Assembly: GCA_965267335.1 (NCBI GenBank)
Contig: OZ253953.1
Coordinates: 1,798,001 to 1,862,000, forward strand
DNA from: G965267335 sp965267335
GTDB lineage: Bacteria; Bacteroidota; Bacteroidia; Cytophagales; JAAEPT01
Reading direction: 5' to 3'
Length of the DNA: 64,000 bases
Both the position numbers and the translations under genes were made by a program. Of the stretch, positions 24,157 to 33,844 are shown one piece after another; positions within the stretch are counted from its first letter, which is position 1; every line of letters starts with the position of its first letter. The notes under the pieces are model-generated. The model was not told where the DNA came from. It ran no database searches and saw nothing but the letters and a program-made list of their open reading frames with translations.

Positions 24157-26037
24157 TTACTGAATGAGTACTTTTTTTGTGATCACTGTGTCATTAGATC
24201 TTAAAACAACAGTGTGAATCCCCGATTGCAAAAAATCACTTTGAAGGGTATTGTTATTTCCGGTGATACTCCCGGAATATACTTCCATACCGTTGCTATT
24301 TAAAATTGAGATGGAAATAATGTCCTCGCTTCCGGAGCTCAAAGGAGAATCAAAGTACAAATATCCGCTTGAAGGGTTGGGGTAGATGGTAACAGTGTTC
24401 TCGTTGATGTCTATTTGAATATGTTTCGGGGTCGAAATACTTTCCTCTCCTAATTCATTAGATACAGAAACTTTGTAGTCCCCACTCTTATCAGCGACAA
24501 TGAATTGTTGATTGGCCCCTTCGATGGGTTGTCCATTGAGGAACCATTGATTATTTCGAGGGGAGCTTGAGTAAAGCATTTCAGCTTCCTGTGTGATTGT
24601 CGGTACATCAGGTAATTCAAGGACTTTGCCAAAGAAGGCATCATTTACTCCTGCTGAAGTCAAATTGGGACCGATACCTAAATTGACTGTCGTCTCTGTT
24701 GTAAATCGTCCCGCAATAAAAACTTCACCAAGCGAGTTCTTTTTAATATCAAATCCATAATCTAAAAAGGGACCAGCCACAGAGAAGCTCCATTGAAGTC
24801 TTCCGTTTTTATCGAATTTAGCGAAGTATGCATCCCAGTTTCCGCCAATTGTTAATGGCGGCAATATACCCAAAGGGTCTAGGTTCACTTCATTGGTGAA
24901 ATAGCCAGTAGTATAGATGTTGCCGGATTGATCGATTTCTACCGCTCTTCCTACATCCCTTAAGTTACCACCAAATCCATTCACCCAGTTGAGCGTACCA
25001 TTCTGGTTAAACTGGGCCAGGTATATGTTTTCGAATTTCGTTCCGGATAATTCTCCTAAATCACTTTCATTCGGAGCGAAATCAACATCGTATTGGTAAA
25101 AACCTGTGATAGCGATGTGGTTGTTGTTATGTAAACCAATGTCTAGAGCGCGGTCATTACCCGTACTTCCAAAACCTTGTGCCCATTGAAGTTCTCCACC
25201 AATTTTATATTTGGCCACAAAAATGTCTTCGCCTCCTGAGGATGTGAGTTCAAATACTTTATTGCTTCTGGGATCCATATCCATAGATTCTGCAAAGTAC
25301 CCACTAATGTAAATCCTGAAGTTTTGTGAAACTGTTATACCCCTTCCCGCATCTCTACCAGGTCCCCCAAATCCACGGATAAAATGGTTCCTTCCACGGG
25401 TATCATATTTGGCATAAAAAACATCCCAATCACCATGATGATCTACGTGTTGATTTCCAGCCTCAGTATTAATGTTTATTTCTGAATCATAAATCCCCGT
25501 GAGGAAAATGTAACCAAACTTATGATATGCGAGTGCATTAGCCCGGTCTTTCGATTCAGGAGCGGAGCTTCCAAATGTTTTTACCCACTTTAGTTTCCCT
25601 TCTGTAGAATATCTTGCAAGGAATACATCGTCTCCACCGCTGCTGGTTACGCTTTTTGTATTTACAGACGGATCAAAATCAACAGTACTACCAAAGTGGC
25701 CAGTTATATAAATGTTGCCGTCACCATCAACGTACATATCAGAAGGTTCGTCACCAGATTCTCCACCCACATTAAAAGCCCATTCCAACACACCCTCTGA
25801 GCTATATTTCGCCACGTAGATATCCGGTCCTCCGTTCGAAGTCAATGTAACGTCTCCTACGGTAACTGATTCGTTGAGGTACCCGCTGATGTACACGTTT
25901 CCATCATCATCATACCCAATGTTCTTACAAATGTCTGAATTGACACCACCGATTGCACTCACCCAGCTCAATTGCTGTGCATTGACTGAGCTAGTAAATG
26001 ATGAAATAAGAATAATCAAAGTTGCTATCCGTACCAT
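24157..26037 (-). CDS. Secreted SBBP beta-propeller protein with T9SS sorting domain
   Basis: 626 residues. Signal peptide 1-20 (ends VNA-QQ). About eight SBBP-type repeats occupy 22-475, each with a core like GNIYISGYF...VDFDP.....G..DIFVAKY...G.LQWA, forming beta-propeller blades. A short Ig-like segment (about 479-545, WFLNGQPIEGANQQF) and a type A T9SS domain (about 550-626, VTIYPNPSSGYLYFDS and a final ITKKVLIQ) follow. It is exported to the surface or medium. Ligand and role are unknown; propellers of this kind often mediate binding. A promoter-like element and a perfect inverted repeat lie upstream. Confidence 0.85.
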   Translation of the reverse strand: MVRIATLIILISSFTSSVNAQQLSWVSAIGGVNSDICKNIGYDDDGNVYISGYLNESVTVGDVTLTSNGGPDIYVAKYSSEGVLEWAFNVGGESGDEPSDMYVDGDGNIYITGHFGSTVDFDPSVNTKSVTSSGGDDVFLARYSTEGKLKWVKTFGSSAPESKDRANALAYHKFGYIFLTGIYDSEININTEAGNQHVDHHGDWDVFYAKYDTRGRNHFIRGFGGPGRDAGRGITVSQNFRIYISGYFAESMDMDPRSNKVFELTSSGGEDIFVAKYKIGGELQWAQGFGSTGNDRALDIGLHNNNHIAITGFYQYDVDFAPNESDLGELSGTKFENIYLAQFNQNGTLNWVNGFGGNLRDVGRAVEIDQSGNIYTTGYFTNEVNLDPLGILPPLTIGGNWDAYFAKFDKNGRLQWSFSVAGPFLDYGFDIKKNSLGEVFIAGRFTTETTVNLGIGPNLTSAGVNDAFFGKVLELPDVPTITQEAEMLYSSSPRNNQWFLNGQPIEGANQQFIVADKSGDYKVSVSNELGEESISTPKHIQIDINENTVTIYPNPSSGYLYFDSPLSSGSEDIISISILNSNGMEVYSGSITGNNNTLQSDFLQSGIHTVVLRSNDTVITKKVLIQ

Positions 26038-26141
26038 ATTATTTGTTATTACTCTCCTTTACGAGACTTACTTATAGCCTATAGACAAATTGCTTACTGT
26101 GATAGTTGCAAGTTAAGTTGAAATTTCGACTTTTTGAATCA

Positions 26142-26149
26142 CAAAAGTA
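26142..26149 (-). promoter_or_regulatory. TAnnTTTG -7 element of the SBBP gene
   Basis: On the minus strand this reads TACTTTTG. A TTG (26167-26169, minus) lies 17 bases upstream, shorter than the usual 19-21. The leader would be about 100 bases. Confidence 0.35.
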
Positions 26150-26151
26150 CG

Positions 26152-26176
26152 TAAATAATTGATAAACAATTATTTA
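26152..26176. repeat. Perfect 10-bp inverted repeat
   Basis: TAAATAATTG (26152-26161) and CAATTATTTA (26167-26176) around a 5-base spacer. It overlaps the -33 region of the SBBP promoter and lies 66 bases after the glycerate kinase stop. It could be an operator or a weak AT-rich hairpin; it has no T-run. The region is AT-rich, which lowers its significance. Confidence 0.45.
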
Positions 26177-26242
26177 TAGTTATATTATTTTGTAGAGGAT
26201 TCTCTTAATTAATTTTATATACGTTGGGTTGCCATGCCTGGA

Positions 26243-27358
26243 TCATGAGTGTAATATTTTTTTTCCAGCCACAATGAGATGAGATTTTGCGTTTTCGACT
26301 GCGTTTTTCTTACTTCCGGCAATATCGTATAGTGAAATGTGCTCAATTCGGTTCTTCTCGCACCATTGTTTCCCTTTTTCTTCAATGGTGCCACAGACTA
26401 TTTTTAGTGGTCTAGCGTGTTTTTTGCATAAAAGGTGAATTCCATGAACGACCTTGCCTCTGGCGGTTTGAACATCAACTTTGCCTTCACCAGTAACTAC
26501 TAAGTCAACATTTTTAATGGACTCTTCCAGGTCAATGCTTTGCGCGACCAGATCAAACCCTGATATCAGATTGGCTCCACAAAAGGCAATCAGACCACCT
26601 CCAGCTCCTCCCGCAGCCCCAGCGCCCTTTCTATTGGCAATATTGACACCAAGGTCTTGGCTGATGATTTTTGCTAGATTTACCATGCCTGCTTCAAGTG
26701 ACTTTAGATCATCATCTTTTGCTCCTTTTTGTGGGCCATAAGTGTAAGTCGCACCATGGGCACCGGTAAAGAGGTTATCTACATCGCAGGCCACTTCAAA
26801 TGTGACGTCTTTGACCTGATCCATTGCTTGGGTACTATCAATGGAGTTTATCCTGATGAGGTTTTTTCCTATTGGTTCAATTTCATTTCCATTTTCATCT
26901 AAGAATTTATAGCCAAGTGCCTGAGCCAGACCTGCACCTCCATCGTTCGTGGCACTACCGCCAAGTGTAACTATAATTTTGCGAAAACCTTGTTGAATAG
27001 CATCTTTGATGAGTAGGCCTGTGCCGTATGTAGAAGTATTCATGGGATTTCGATCCAATGGACTCAGAAGCTCCAATCCTGAAGCTGCGCATAATTCGAT
27101 AACTGCGGTGTCTTCATTAATGACTCCATAAGCTGCTCTTATTCTTCTTCCGACCGGGTCAACAGTATTGCAGTGGATAAGCCTGCCATTTGTTGCCTTT
27201 ATTATACAATCAACGGTTCCTTCTCCACCATCGGCAACAGGCTTTGTTATGATAGTATATGCAGGACTGATTTCAGAAATACCTTGTGCAATGTATTTGG
27301 CAACGTCAACAGCTGTCAAACAATCTTTGAATGAGTCAGGAGCTACAAGTATCCTCAT
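26243..27358 (-). CDS. Glycerate kinase (GarK/GlxK family)
   Basis: 371 residues, the usual family length. The start MRILVAPDSFKDCLTAVDVA, the VADGGEGTVDCI motif, TVDPVGR, TYGTGLLIKDA, VTLGGSATNDGGAGLAQALGY and VTGEGKVDVQTARGKV are all glycerate kinase signatures. It phosphorylates D-glycerate with ATP (2- or 3-phosphoglycerate, not distinguishable here) in the cytoplasm. Its ATG overlaps the stop of the cation-exporter gene by one base (TAATG), so the pair is translationally coupled; no metabolic link between them is evident. Confidence 0.93.
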   Translation of the reverse strand: MRILVAPDSFKDCLTAVDVAKYIAQGISEISPAYTIITKPVADGGEGTVDCIIKATNGRLIHCNTVDPVGRRIRAAYGVINEDTAVIELCAASGLELLSPLDRNPMNTSTYGTGLLIKDAIQQGFRKIIVTLGGSATNDGGAGLAQALGYKFLDENGNEIEPIGKNLIRINSIDSTQAMDQVKDVTFEVACDVDNLFTGAHGATYTYGPQKGAKDDDLKSLEAGMVNLAKIISQDLGVNIANRKGAGAAGGAGGGLIAFCGANLISGFDLVAQSIDLEESIKNVDLVVTGEGKVDVQTARGKVVHGIHLLCKKHARPLKIVCGTIEEKGKQWCEKNRIEHISLYDIAGSKKNAVENAKSHLIVAGKKILHS

Positions 27359-28245
27359 TAGATAGAATTGGGATTACCTGGTTTTGGACCAACTTCAATA
27401 GTGGAATGTTCAATGCCCCTCAGCTTAAGTACCTCACGCGCCCGGTCTTTTATTTGCTGCCAATTGGTGGTATTGCTTTCTTTTTCTGTGATGAGATGCA
27501 CCGTGAGTATGTGGTAATTCCCATCCATTGACCAAAGGTGCAGATCAAATACTTCTTCTACACCTTGAATATTTTGTAGTTCACCTTCAATTTTGGAAAG
27601 TTGAATGTGAGCTGGAACACCCTGCATTACAATTTTTAAGCTGCTTCTTAAATTTTTATACACATTGAATAAAATAAATGCAGCGATACCTAATGATAGC
27701 ATAGCATCCAGGTATGGGATATTATAAAATTTCATGATAACAGCACCAATAAGTACTGCAACCCAACCCAGAACATCCTCAATTAAGTGTAATGAAACGA
27801 CTCTTTCATTTATTGAACTCCCTTTTCGTAATTGCATTGCAGCCAATCCGTTGACGATAATTCCCAGTACAGCAAGCACAAGCATTCCTGTAGTCTCGGG
27901 TTGTATAGGGTCATTAAGTCTAAGTATTGATTCCCGAATTATCCATACAGATCCCAGCATCAAAATCAACGAATTAATCAAAGCTCCTAAAAGTGAAAAT
28001 CTTCCGTAGCCGTACGAATATTTGTTATCCCGGTCCTTTTGAGAGAGATTGGCCAGATACCATGCAATACCCAAAGTCAGGCTATCTCCCAGGTCATGTA
28101 GGGCATCGGAAATGATTGCGACACTATTTGTATAGAACCCTCCGGCAATTTCAATTAAGGTGAAAGCCAAATTAAGAAAGAAGGCAATCTTAATATTCTT
28201 GATGGATTTGGGGCCATTATCACTATGGTGATGGTGTATATGCAC
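27358..28245 (-). CDS. CDF-family cation efflux transporter
   Basis: 295 residues. A His-rich N-terminus (MHIHHHHSDNG) is followed by six spans and a cytoplasmic C-terminal domain. Metal-site residues are present: SDALHDLGDS in span 2 (HxxxD) and HLIEDVLGW in span 5 (HxxxD). The HD-HD arrangement and His-rich N-terminus point to zinc (CzcD/ZitB type), exported by proton exchange across the inner membrane. The C-terminal domain (VEEVFDLHLWSMDGNYHILTVHLI) is the usual dimerising ferredoxin-like fold. It overlaps the glycerate kinase start and diverges from guaA. Confidence 0.93.
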   Translation of the reverse strand: MHIHHHHSDNGPKSIKNIKIAFFLNLAFTLIEIAGGFYTNSVAIISDALHDLGDSLTLGIAWYLANLSQKDRDNKYSYGYGRFSLLGALINSLILMLGSVWIIRESILRLNDPIQPETTGMLVLAVLGIIVNGLAAMQLRKGSSINERVVSLHLIEDVLGWVAVLIGAVIMKFYNIPYLDAMLSLGIAAFILFNVYKNLRSSLKIVMQGVPAHIQLSKIEGELQNIQGVEEVFDLHLWSMDGNYHILTVHLITEKESNTTNWQQIKDRAREVLKLRGIEHSTIEVGPKPGNPNSI

Positions 28246-28412
28246 ATTGCAATATAGTTATGACATAGTAATGCTTAAAATGAACGCGCTTAAATCTGAT
28301 TGGAATGATGGTGCTGCTAACACTTATCCTAGAACAGGAGCCGAAAACACCATATTTTTCCACACTTACTCACTTTCCTTTATCGGGTATAGTAAAACTT
28401 GAAATCTCGTAC

Positions 28413-28420
28413 TAAATTTG
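28413..28420 (+). promoter_or_regulatory. TAnnTTTG -7 element directly before guaA
   Basis: TAAATTTG ends four bases before the guaA ATG at 28425. If used, transcription would begin at or beside that ATG. The message would then be leaderless, or would use the second ATG at 28434. No -33 TTG is at the right distance. Confidence 0.35.
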
Positions 28421-28424
28421 GCGA

Positions 28425-29951
28425 ATGGAGGAAATGATTCTAATCCTGGACTTTGGGTCTCAGTATACCCAACTGATTGCCCGAAGAGTAAGGGAACTTG
28501 ATGTTTACTGTGAAATCCACCCTTATAATAATTGTCCGGAAATTACACCCAATATAAAAGGAGTTATACTATCAGGTAGTCCTTGCTCTGTCAGAGAAGA
28601 TGGAGCCCCCGATATTGACTTAGATAAGTTTAATAATTTGCCAATACTGGGCGTGTGTTTTGGTGCACAGCTCATGGCTCATAAGGCCGGAGGTGTAGTG
28701 AGCCCCTCTAAAATTAGAGAGTATGGCAGGGCCAGAATAAATGTGTCGAACGGTTCGGATTATTTACTAGAAGGTGTTTCAGCCAACTCGCAGGTATGGA
28801 TGTCACATGGAGACACAATCACAGAGCTCCCTTCGGAATTCAAAGTCATTGCGAGTACAGAATCAGTTAATGTTGCAGCCTACCGAGTGGGTGATAAACC
28901 TGTTTATGGGATTCAGTTTCACCCGGAGGTAACACACTCGCTGGAAGGGTTACAAATACTTAAGAACTTTGTTGTAGGTATTTGTAAATGTTCGCAAGAT
29001 TGGACCTCAGCTCATTTTGTGGATTCAACGGTTCAACTACTCAATGAAAAACTGGGTGATGATAAGGTGGTTCTTGGCTTGTCTGGAGGTGTGGACTCAT
29101 CGGTGGCGGCTGTGTTGATCGATAAAGCTATTGGTGATAATCTGTATTGCATATTTGTTGACAATGGGCTTTTAAGAAAGAACGAATACGAAAGTGTATT
29201 GGACTCATACAAGCACATGGGCCTCAATGTAATTGGCGTTGATGCCAAAGATAAGTTTTATGCTGCTCTTGAAGGAATTACTGAACCCGAGGCCAAACGA
29301 AAGGCGATCGGTAGAGTATTTATTGAAGTCTTCGATGAGGAAGCGCATAAGATTGATGGAGTGAAGTGGTTAGGACAAGGAACGATATATCCTGATGTTA
29401 TAGAGTCAGTTTCCGTAAAGGGGCCAAGTGCAACTATCAAGTCTCATCACAATGTTGGGGGGCTGCCCGAGAAAATGAATCTGAAGGTTGTCGAGCCTTT
29501 GAATACTTTGTTTAAGGATGAAGTCCGAGAAGTAGGAAAAACCCTTGAAATTGATCAAGCTATTCTTGGTAGACATCCATTCCCTGGACCAGGTCTTGGG
29601 ATCAGAATATTGGGGGATGTGACACCCGAAAAAGTTAGGATCCTACAGGAGGTAGATTACTTTTTCATAGAAGGACTAAAAAAGAACGGTTTATACGATG
29701 ATGTTTGGCAGGCTGGAGCCATGCTGTTACCAGTACAGTCGGTAGGAGTTATGGGAGATGAAAGGACCTATGAAAATGTAGTTGCGCTACGCGCTGTAAC
29801 GAGTAGAGATGGTATGACTGCCGATTGGTGCCATTTGCCTTATGAGTTTCTTGCGGATGTGTCTAATGCAATCATCAATAATGTAAAAGGAGTGAATCGC
29901 GTTGTATATGATATCAGCTCAAAACCTCCGGCAACCATAGAATGGGAATAG
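28425..29951 (+). CDS. guaA: GMP synthase (glutamine-hydrolysing)
   Basis: 508 residues, standard for GuaA. It converts XMP, ATP and glutamine to GMP in the cytoplasm. N-terminal class I amidotransferase domain (1-190): Cys78 in LGVCFGAQL and the His166/Glu168 pair in [12 protein letters not shown]-pyrophosphatase domain with the PP-loop SGGVDSS (starting Ser220), then the dimerisation domain with [15 protein letters not shown] and the conserved end KPPATIEWE. The ATG at 28425 gives MEE before [10 protein letters not shown]; the inner ATG at 28434 would match family N-termini equally well. It is followed after 19 bases by a periplasmic-binding-like gene. Confidence 0.97.
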   Translation: MEEMILILDFGSQYTQLIARRVRELDVYCEIHPYNNCPEITPNIKGVILSGSPCSVREDGAPDIDLDKFNNLPILGVCFGAQLMAHKAGGVVSPSKIREYGRARINVSNGSDYLLEGVSANSQVWMSHGDTITELPSEFKVIASTESVNVAAYRVGDKPVYGIQFHPEVTHSLEGLQILKNFVVGICKCSQDWTSAHFVDSTVQLLNEKLGDDKVVLGLSGGVDSSVAAVLIDKAIGDNLYCIFVDNGLLRKNEYESVLDSYKHMGLNVIGVDAKDKFYAALEGITEPEAKRKAIGRVFIEVFDEEAHKIDGVKWLGQGTIYPDVIESVSVKGPSATIKSHHNVGGLPEKMNLKVVEPLNTLFKDEVREVGKTLEIDQAILGRHPFPGPGLGIRILGDVTPEKVRILQEVDYFFIEGLKKNGLYDDVWQAGAMLLPVQSVGVMGDERTYENVVALRAVTSRDGMTADWCHLPYEFLADVSNAIINNVKGVNRVVYDISSKPPATIEWE

Positions 29952-29970
29952 TTTTTGTATCAAATCAGTT

Positions 29971-31680
29971 ATGATGGTAAAAAACCTTTTTTTAAGCATA
30001 TTTTTAGTCGTTTTCGGAACGTCCTTGTATGGGCAGTCGGCAGCTTCTTTTCAAAAACAGTTTCAGGAAGCAAGAACCTACATGAAGGATGGGGATTATG
30101 GCAATGCCATGTCTACTTTCAATGAGTTGACCTATTCACATAAGAGAAATGACTTCGTTGAAATATCACACTACTACTATGCATTGTGTGCCTATAAAAA
30201 CGGACAGCCAGATGATGCGCAAATAATGCTGTCGAAATTAACATCCAATTACCAAAATTGGAGAGGTATCGAAGAAGCTTACTACCTCGAGGCGCTCATC
30301 TACTACGAGAAGGGTAACTTTGAATCAGGGGATTCCCGACTTAGTAATATCAAGGGTAATAAACTGAAAGATGAAATAGAGGGACTAAAGAAACACTACC
30401 TCCAGAAAATTCAGAGTGTAGATTCTTTGCTCACCTTACTTGATAAGAATCCCAAAGATGAATTTTTGCAGAAATTAACGCTATCAAGAATACTATCTGG
30501 TCCGATTGATGGGAAGAAAAGACATCAGCTTGAGTACCTGATCCAGGACTATAAATTGAACAGAGAGGACTATGCTTCTCTATTAGAAAAACAATCTGTC
30601 TTTAAAGACAAGTACAAAGTGGCGGTGCTATTACCTTTTAATGTTCGTAAAGGACAGGAACCCGATCGAAGAGACAAGATTTACTATGAGCTATATAGTG
30701 GTATTAAACTAGCTGCTGACTCCCTTAATGAATCAGGGAAGGAGATTGAAGTTTTTGCCTATGACACAAAAAAAGATACGAACAAAGTACAAGAAATTTT
30801 AACATATCCTGAATTCAAATCTTTTGATCTCATAATAGGTCCTGTATGGAGTCAGACTTCTGAGTTGGTAAGTACATTTGCCGAAGCCAATCAAATAAAT
30901 TTTGTTAACCCTGTGAGTTCCAGAGGTAATTTCTTCTCGGGAAAGCAGCATACTTTTTTCTATAAGCCCTCGGGAAAAACGATTGCCCATAAGTGTGCGG
31001 ATTATGCCCTTTCCAGCTTTGATTCGACAAAGAATACTGTATTGATTTTTTACGGTGACAAAACAAAAGATTCGGTTATGGCGGCCACCTACAAAGCCAG
31101 AATGGACAGTGCCGGAAAGAATGTAGGGGTATATCATCTAATAAATAGAGAGAATGCCAATGATTTTGAAAATCAAATCCTTCGACAGAATCCGCAGGAT
31201 ATTTCTCACCTTATAATTTGCAGTGAAGATCGTTTTGTAGGAGCCCACCTGATGCATCCTTTGGAAGACCAGGATATAGTGGCACCGACCATAGTATCTT
31301 CCAAGTGGCTGGATATCCATACCATAGATTACTCACAGTTTCGTAGAAGGAATTTCCATTTCATCTACTCGGATTATATCGCGGATAGCATTCCTGCCGT
31401 GAAGAGTATGCAGGAAAGATATCACAAATGGATGCAAATGCCGGCACTCAATGACTATCCGTATATAGGTTATGAAATTATGTTTGAATTCGGTTCCAGG
31501 TTGTTCCAATACGGAACTTTATTCAATCAGGAAACGCGAAACGAAAAAATGAGCCGTGGAGTACTCACCAACGGTGTTCAGTACGGTGTCGAATCAGATA
31601 ATCAGGTTGTACCTATCCTTATATTCAATGAGGAGTACGATTTTGAGTGGGTCAATAAGCCCAATGATAAAAATCAATAG
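29971..31680 (+). CDS. TPR plus type 1 periplasmic-binding domain protein (LpoA-like)
   Basis: 569 residues. A signal peptide ends near LYGQS (about 23). Residues 25-150 are helical TPR-like repeats (ARTYMKDGDYGNAMSTFNEL; ALIYYEKGNFESGDSRL). Residues about 205-550 are a type 1 periplasmic-binding fold: YKVAVLLPFNV, ELYSGIKLAADSLN, IGPVWSQTSELV, INFVNPVSSR. The TPR-plus-PBP1 arrangement is that of LpoA, the outer-membrane activator of PBP1a. Here there is a plain signal peptide rather than a lipobox, so the protein may be free in the periplasm. It lies between guaA (19 bases) and hemL (19 bases), a tight run of unrelated housekeeping genes. Confidence 0.7.
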   Translation: MMVKNLFLSIFLVVFGTSLYGQSAASFQKQFQEARTYMKDGDYGNAMSTFNELTYSHKRNDFVEISHYYYALCAYKNGQPDDAQIMLSKLTSNYQNWRGIEEAYYLEALIYYEKGNFESGDSRLSNIKGNKLKDEIEGLKKHYLQKIQSVDSLLTLLDKNPKDEFLQKLTLSRILSGPIDGKKRHQLEYLIQDYKLNREDYASLLEKQSVFKDKYKVAVLLPFNVRKGQEPDRRDKIYYELYSGIKLAADSLNESGKEIEVFAYDTKKDTNKVQEILTYPEFKSFDLIIGPVWSQTSELVSTFAEANQINFVNPVSSRGNFFSGKQHTFFYKPSGKTIAHKCADYALSSFDSTKNTVLIFYGDKTKDSVMAATYKARMDSAGKNVGVYHLINRENANDFENQILRQNPQDISHLIICSEDRFVGAHLMHPLEDQDIVAPTIVSSKWLDIHTIDYSQFRRRNFHFIYSDYIADSIPAVKSMQERYHKWMQMPALNDYPYIGYEIMFEFGSRLFQYGTLFNQETRNEKMSRGVLTNGVQYGVESDNQVVPILIFNEEYDFEWVNKPNDKNQ

Positions 31681-31699
31681 ACTTTAGAAATTACCAAAT

Positions 31700-32998
31700 A
31701 TGTTTAATAAGGCCAGTAGTCAGGAACTGTTTGCCAGGGCGCAAGATTATATTCCGGGGGGAGTAAATTCACCGGTTAGAGCATTTAAAGCGGTAGGAGG
31801 AAAGCCTCTTTTTATAAAGTCTGCAGATGGTCCCTATATGATTGATGAGGATGGTAATAAGTATGTGGATTTCATCAATTCCTGGGGGCCGATGATACTT
31901 GGACACAATCACCCTGGTGTCAGGGAGGCAGTGGCTGAAGCAATTACAAAGTCCGTTTCTTTCGGAGCCCCAACCAGGCGTGAGGTTGAAATTGCAGAGT
32001 TGATTACAAGTCTTATACCCTCTGTTGATAAGGTGCGAATGGTAAACAGCGGTACCGAAGCTACTATGTCAGCTATAAGGGTTGCTCGTGGTTTTACAGG
32101 GAAAGATAAGATCATAAAATTTGAAGGATGCTACCATGGTCACGGTGATTCATTCCTAATTGAAGCTGGTAGTGGAGCTGCTACATTTGGGGTTCCGAAT
32201 AGTCCGGGAGTAACCGAAGGCACAGCAAAAGACACGTTGACGGCAAAGTACAATGACATTGCATCCGTCCGTAAATTATTTGCCGAAAATCAGGGACAGA
32301 TTGCAGGAGTGATCATAGAACCTGTTGCAGGAAATATGGGGTGCGTGTTACCTGAAATTGGTTTTCTTGAAGGTTTAAGAAGCCTTTGTGATGAGTATGA
32401 TGCTTTGCTGATATTTGATGAAGTGATGACAGGTTTTCGTTTGTCTATTGGTGGTGCCCAACAAGTTTTCGGTGTTCGGCCAGATTTGTCTACATACGGA
32501 AAGATCATCGGAGGTGGAATGCCCGTTGGTGCTTATGGTGGCAAAAAAGAAATAATGGATTACGTATCTCCTCAGGGACCAGTATATCAGGCAGGAACAT
32601 TGTCAGGTAACCCTGTAGCTATGGCTGCCGGTTATGCAATGCTGACATACCTGAATGAGCATCCGGAGGTTTATGATGGGCTTAAGAATACCACACATAA
32701 GATTGTAGATGGTATGGCCAACACCATTAATGAGATGCAGCTTAATCTCACTATCAACCAGATTGGTTCAATGTTTACGCTTTTCTTTAGTGGGGAACGA
32801 GTGATAGACTTCGAGGGTGCTAAGGCCTGTAATCTTGAGAAATTCTCCTCTTTCTTTAATGGAATGCTGGAACGAGGGTTTTACCTGGCGCCATCGCAGT
32901 TTGAAAGTGCCTTCGTTTCTATGGCAATAACTGACGAAATAGCAGACCAATTTCTGGATGCTTCACGGGAAGTGCTTACGGAGATTTATTCAAAATAA
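31700..32998 (+). CDS. hemL: Glutamate-1-semialdehyde 2,1-aminomutase
   Basis: 432 residues. A PLP enzyme that makes 5-aminolevulinate from glutamate-1-semialdehyde in the C5 route to haem. Signatures are [20 protein letters not shown] at the start, [45 protein letters not shown], and the PLP lysine Lys268 in [16 protein letters not shown]. It is full length with an intact active site. It follows the TPR/PBP gene by 19 bases and is followed by dcd, which has its own promoter-like element. Confidence 0.97.
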   Translation: MFNKASSQELFARAQDYIPGGVNSPVRAFKAVGGKPLFIKSADGPYMIDEDGNKYVDFINSWGPMILGHNHPGVREAVAEAITKSVSFGAPTRREVEIAELITSLIPSVDKVRMVNSGTEATMSAIRVARGFTGKDKIIKFEGCYHGHGDSFLIEAGSGAATFGVPNSPGVTEGTAKDTLTAKYNDIASVRKLFAENQGQIAGVIIEPVAGNMGCVLPEIGFLEGLRSLCDEYDALLIFDEVMTGFRLSIGGAQQVFGVRPDLSTYGKIIGGGMPVGAYGGKKEIMDYVSPQGPVYQAGTLSGNPVAMAAGYAMLTYLNEHPEVYDGLKNTTHKIVDGMANTINEMQLNLTINQIGSMFTLFFSGERVIDFEGAKACNLEKFSSFFNGMLERGFYLAPSQFESAFVSMAITDEIADQFLDASREVLTEIYSK

Positions 32999-33058
32999 AA
33001 TTTAATAGAATGTGTATAAATACTTGGTGTCAAAACTGAGTATTGGGGTGCATCATCT

Positions 33059-33066
33059 TATATTTG
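33059..33066 (+). promoter_or_regulatory. TAnnTTTG -7 element before dcd
   Basis: TATATTTG lies 19 bases before the dcd ATG, predicting a leader of about 14 bases. No TTG at 19-21 bases upstream. Confidence 0.35.
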
Positions 33067-33085
33067 TCCCCCAAATTGATGTAAT

Positions 33086-33622
33086 ATGATACTTTCGGAC
33101 AAGGAAATACTCGAAGAAATAGAAAAAGGGAGAGTGGTAATTGAGCCGTTCGATAGGAATGCATTAGGCACCAACTCTTATGATGTGCATCTGGGAAAAT
33201 ATCTTGCTACTTACAAGGATGAAATACTGGATGCCCGAAAGCACAATGAAATCGAGACCTTTGAGATTCCAGAAGAAGGATTTGTATTACAACCAGCTAC
33301 GCTTTATCTAGGGGTCACCATGGAGTATACCGAAACCCATGCCCATGTCCCATTTTTAGAAGGGAAGTCGAGTATAGGCAGGTTGGGTATAGATATTCAC
33401 GCAACTGCAGGAAAAGGAGATGTTGGATTTTGTAATACATGGACACTTGAGATTTCCGTGACCAAACCAGTGAGGGTATACGCAGGTATGCCGGTAGGGC
33501 AGTTGATCTATTTTGAAGTTCAGGGAGGGATTGAGAACTATTATAATTCGAAGCAAAACGCCAAGTACAACTCCAGAACTGACAAGCCCGTGGAATCCAT
33601 GATGTGGATGAACAAGTGGTGA
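33086..33622 (+). CDS. dcd: dCTP deaminase
   Basis: 178 residues. It deaminates dCTP to dUTP on the way to dTMP, or does both deamination and hydrolysis if bifunctional; sequence alone does not decide. Features: MILSDKEILEEIEKG start, NALGTNSYDVHLG, EGKSSIGRLGIDIHATAGKGDVGF and the catalytic glutamate in NTWTLEIS, then VYAGMPVGQLIYFEV. The GKGDVGF version of the loop is the form usual in Bacteroidota and archaea, rather than the enterobacterial DPGW. Length and motifs are complete. Confidence 0.94.
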   Translation: MILSDKEILEEIEKGRVVIEPFDRNALGTNSYDVHLGKYLATYKDEILDARKHNEIETFEIPEEGFVLQPATLYLGVTMEYTETHAHVPFLEGKSSIGRLGIDIHATAGKGDVGFCNTWTLEISVTKPVRVYAGMPVGQLIYFEVQGGIENYYNSKQNAKYNSRTDKPVESMMWMNKW

Positions 33623-33844
33623 TTTTCAAACATTGCGAATTAAAAGCAATACCTACTCTAAATAGCTTGTAAGTAAACTTTTTGTTGTTATTAAAGTGGA
33701 ATCTATTGCGAAAATTTATTTTCGTTTAAGTATCACTTTTTGTCACTTTTGTTGAAATTTCATTTCATTTAAGAAGCAATTGAATAAGTTGAGGATGTAG
33801 ATAGAATTAAGACAGTCCAGTGTCTAAATAAAAGAATAAGAATA

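Noticed and set aside
27331..27531. Plus-strand ORF across the CDF/glycerate kinase junction
   Set aside because: It is antisense to two clear genes and has no recognisable domain.
33709..33825. Small hairpins (CGAAAA/TTTTCG and AGACA/TGTCT) before the GH3 gene
   Set aside because: Short, AT-rich and without T-runs or other regulatory context; likely chance.
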